Source: Streptomyces catenulae (GTDB taxonomy: Bacteria; Actinomycetota; Actinomycetes; Streptomycetales; Streptomycetaceae). From it: DNA of 64,000 nt. A program made the translations under genes and the position numbers. The notes below the pieces were generated by a model. That model saw only the letters and a program-made list of their open reading frames with translations, made no database searches and had not been told where the DNA came from. Of this stretch, positions 61,906 through 64,000 are shown one piece after another (position 1 is the first letter of the stretch; each line of letters opens with the position of its first letter). The stretch spans positions 1-64,000 of the forward strand of contig NZ_JODY01000010.1 of NCBI RefSeq assembly GCF_000718015.1. The letters run 5' to 3'.

Positions 61906-62083
61906 TCGGCCTTCAGGACACGGGTGAATTCTCCATCGATACCGAATCGTGTCATTGAGGTGCGATCCGGCGGACAACCACGGAAGCCGACAAACCGTCT
62001 CCAGTACTGGCGGAACGTCCGCACGGTGCGCCGTGCCCACGTTCCGCACCTGCCTGTTTGCGCTCTGTGTTCTGGAGGAACCC

Positions 62084-63259
62084 GTGCTCGCCGCACCACG
62101 CCGTCATGCCGTCCGCTGGATACCCGCTCTGCTCGCGGCGGCCCTGGTGACCTCGTGCGGGACGGGCGCGACCGCCTCCCAGGCACAGGAGCAGCCGGCG
62201 GCGAAGGTCACCGTCACCCCGGCCACCGGCGGCAAGTCCGCACCGCTCGGCGACCCGATAGCGATACGCACCGAGGGCGGCAAGATCACCTCCGTCGAGG
62301 CGAAGGACGACAAGGGCGCCGCGGTGCCCGGCAAACTGGCCTCCGGCGGCACGTCCTGGACCTCCGACGGCAAGGTCCGCCCCGGCACCACGTACACCCT
62401 CACCACGCACACCACGTCGGACGGCGGGCGGAAGGCCACCAAGCGGACCGTCTTCACCACCGCCGCGGCCGACCGCGTCAACAAGCTCACCAACACCCCG
62501 GTCAACGGCCAGACCGTGGGCACCGGGATGCCGGTCTCGATCCTCTTCGACAACCCGATCGACAAGAGCCGCCGCGCCGGGATCGAGAAGGCTCTCAAGG
62601 TCACCACCAGCACCAAGGTCGAGGGCGCCTGGGGCTGGGTCACCGACTGGTCCGGCAAGGACCGCATCGACTGGCGCCCCAAGACGTACTGGCCCGCCGG
62701 TACGAAGGTCACCGTCAAGGGCGCGCTGACCGGCGTCCCGTCCGGCAAGGGCGGCTGGTTCGTCCGTGACTACGACTTCGGCTTCACCATCGGCGCCGAC
62801 CACCGGGCCGTCATCGACGTCCCGTCGCACACCCTGACCATGTACGAGAACGGCAAGGCCGTCGGCACGGTGAAGGGCTCGGCCGGTTCGCCCGAGGCGC
62901 CCACCCGCGGCGGCGTGCACACCGTCCGCAGCAAGAACGCCGACGAGACGATGGACTCCTCCACCATCGGCTACGGCGACCAGTGGATGCTGGACGCGAA
63001 GTGGGTCACCCACCTCACCGCCTCCGGCACCTTCCTGCACTCCGCGCCGTGGAACAACTCCATCGGCGTGGTCAACAACTCCCACGGCTGCTTCGGCATG
63101 ACCACCGCGGACGCCAAGCGGGTCTACGACTTCCTGTCGGTCGGCTCCACCGTCGAGGTCCGGGGCACCAGCAACACCGAGCGCACCGGCGTCGGCAACG
63201 GTCTGGAGGTCTGGCAGGAGAGCTGGCCGCAGTGGCAGCAGCGCTCCGCCCTCGGCTGA
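62084..63259 (+). CDS. L,D-transpeptidase lipoprotein, 391 aa
   Basis: A periplasmic-side cell-wall cross-linking enzyme. A GTG start after GGAGGAA opens a lipoprotein signal with lipidation Cys at residue 25 (ALVTSCGTG). Two Ig-like domains follow (about 45-125 and 130-245), then the YkuD catalytic domain with the motif HSAPWNNSIGVVNNSHGCFG; catalytic Cys is residue 336 and its His 334. This domain order is the same as mycobacterial LdtMt2. It makes 3-3 peptidoglycan cross-links or attaches proteins. It is a single gene ending in a good terminator. Confidence 0.93.
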   Translation: MLAAPRRHAVRWIPALLAAALVTSCGTGATASQAQEQPAAKVTVTPATGGKSAPLGDPIAIRTEGGKITSVEAKDDKGAAVPGKLASGGTSWTSDGKVRPGTTYTLTTHTTSDGGRKATKRTVFTTAAADRVNKLTNTPVNGQTVGTGMPVSILFDNPIDKSRRAGIEKALKVTTSTKVEGAWGWVTDWSGKDRIDWRPKTYWPAGTKVTVKGALTGVPSGKGGWFVRDYDFGFTIGADHRAVIDVPSHTLTMYENGKAVGTVKGSAGSPEAPTRGGVHTVRSKNADETMDSSTIGYGDQWMLDAKWVTHLTASGTFLHSAPWNNSIGVVNNSHGCFGMTTADAKRVYDFLSVGSTVEVRGTSNTERTGVGNGLEVWQESWPQWQQRSALG

Positions 63260-63282
63260 GCCCCGCCCCTCCCCCGCACCCC

Positions 63283-63317
63283 GGCCCGGCGCCGTCCCTC
63301 ACGGACGGCGCCGGGCC
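63283..63317 (+). terminator. Terminator of the L,D-transpeptidase gene
   Basis: GGCCCGGCGCCGTCC (63283-63297) pairs perfectly with 63303-63317 over a 5-base loop. Confidence 0.8.
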
Positions 63318-63331
63318 GCTGTGTACGAGGT

Positions 63332-63370
63332 GTAACGCCACAAGATCGACCCGTGTGACACAGGAGAAAC
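63332..63370 (+). promoter_or_regulatory. GlnR-type nitrogen-control site upstream of the nitrate reductase gene
   Basis: GTGAC-N6-GAAAC at 63355-63370 is a perfect GlnR half-box (gTnAc-N6-GaAAc). A second, weaker element begins with GTAAC at 63332-63336 and a degenerate partner. The site ends 53 bases before the nitrate reductase ATG. GlnR activates nitrate assimilation genes under nitrogen limitation in Streptomyces. Confidence 0.7.
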
Positions 63371-63423
63371 CTGCGCTCCCTACCGTCGTCGACGTACCGC
63401 GTCCGAGCACGGGAGGAGCCGCA

Positions 63424-64000
63424 CATGACCGCACCCGAACCGCAACCGCGACGCCTCCCGCCGGTGCGGACCGTCTGTTCGTACTGCGGGGTGGGGTGCG
63501 GCGTCGTCCTCGACGTGGCGGCCGGTCCCGACGGGCGGCGGACGGTCCGCCGGACCTCCGGCGACAAGGCACATCCGGCCAACTCCGGGCGGCTGTGCGC
63601 CAAAGGCGCCACCGGCGCCGAGCTGATGGCGGCGCCGGGGCGGCTCACCGGGGCGCTGCGCCGCCCGCGCCGGGGTGAGGCGCCCGAGCCGGTCGCCATG
63701 GAGACGGCGGTCGCCGAGACGGCCCGGCGGCTGCGCGCCGTCGCCGAGGCGCACGGCCCGGACGCGGTGGCGCTGTACGTCTCCGGGCAGCTGACGCTGG
63801 AGGCGCAGTATCTGGCGAACAAGCTGGCCAAGGGCTTTCTGCGCACCTCGTGGATCGAGTCCAACTCCCGGCTGTGCATGGCGAGCGCGGGCAGCGGCTA
63901 CAAGCTGTCGCTGGGCGCCGACGGGCCGCCCGGTTCGTACGACGACTTCGCGCACGCGGACGTGTTCCTGGTGATCGGCGCCAACATGGCCGACTGCCAT
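63424..64000 (+). CDS. nasA: Assimilatory nitrate reductase catalytic subunit, N-terminal part
   Basis: The first 192 residues of a molybdopterin oxidoreductase, cut by the window end. A 4Fe-4S motif is at RTVCSYCGVGCGVVLDV with its fourth Cys in GRLCAKGATGAE. The following ALYVSGQLTLEAQYLANKLAKGF and SNSRLCMASAGSGYKLSLGADGPPGSYDD are typical of NasA/NarB-type nitrate reductases (formate dehydrogenases are close relatives). The GlnR-type site upstream supports nitrate assimilation. The ribosome-binding site is GGGAGGAG. Confidence 0.85.

Overview
The window is very G+C-rich, with strong G/C bias at third codon positions, polypurine ribosome-binding sites and tight ATGA/GTGA/TGATG gene overlaps. 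Gene content points to a Streptomyces chromosome or a close relative: a complete spore-pigment (whiE-type) type II polyketide cluster, a phenylacetate catabolic cluster, and a sortase beside a repetitive sortase-dependent surface protein. All functional calls below come from reading motifs and gene context; no database search was run.

Left part (1-11.7 kb): small housekeeping and hypothetical genes (P-loop protein, RNase HI, YjbR-like, PLP decarboxylase), a MarR regulator translationally coupled to an MFS exporter with an unusual C-terminal beta-sandwich extension, a cold-shock protein, a cupin and a GMC oxidoreductase. The first 107 bases are an inverted partial copy of the neighbouring P-loop gene.

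11.9-20.1 kb: phenylacetate degradation. paaK and paaI are read leftward; thiolase (paaJ), 3-hydroxyacyl-CoA dehydrogenase (paaH) and the paaABCDE epoxidase operon are read rightward. Two PaaR-like operators lie in front of the paaI/paaJ divergence and of paaA. paaG, paaZ and paaR are not in the window.

20.3-24.6 kb: universal stress protein with a possible leader peptide, DUF1876 protein, Rv1733c-like membrane protein, then a class F-type sortase next to a Gly-Asp-Arg repeat surface protein that is its likely substrate. 25.1-34.5 kb: the spore-pigment cluster (divergent hydroxylase; SchA/CurD protein, cupin, KS-alpha, CLF, ACP, two cyclases), followed by a convergent O-methyltransferase and a secreted beta-helix protein.

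34.6-48.0 kb: DinB-like protein, aminotransferase, two secreted metallopeptidases (M28, M1), a DyP peroxidase plus family 1 encapsulin nanocompartment operon with a visible cargo-loading peptide, an FdhF/YdeP-type molybdoenzyme, a FUSC membrane protein and an orphan Clp/Hsp100 ATPase. 48.2-53.4 kb: a glycine-betaine-type demethylation locus (Rieske oxygenase, dimethylglycine oxidase-like flavoprotein, divergent reductase).

53.4-56.2 kb holds the most interesting unit. A bacterial NLR-like STAND ATPase (NB-ARC plus TPR) is translationally coupled to a small helical protein, and the two share a matching short motif at the N-terminus of one and the C-terminus of the other. This is the layout of amyloid-motif-coupled cell-death effectors. 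It is followed by a repeat-rich intergenic stretch (56.2-56.55 kb). 56.6-61.3 kb: a molybdenum hydroxylase operon (FAD, Mo, 2Fe-2S and CoxG-like subunits). Then come a MarR regulator, an L,D-transpeptidase lipoprotein, and the start of an assimilatory nitrate reductase gene behind a GlnR-type site, cut by the window end.
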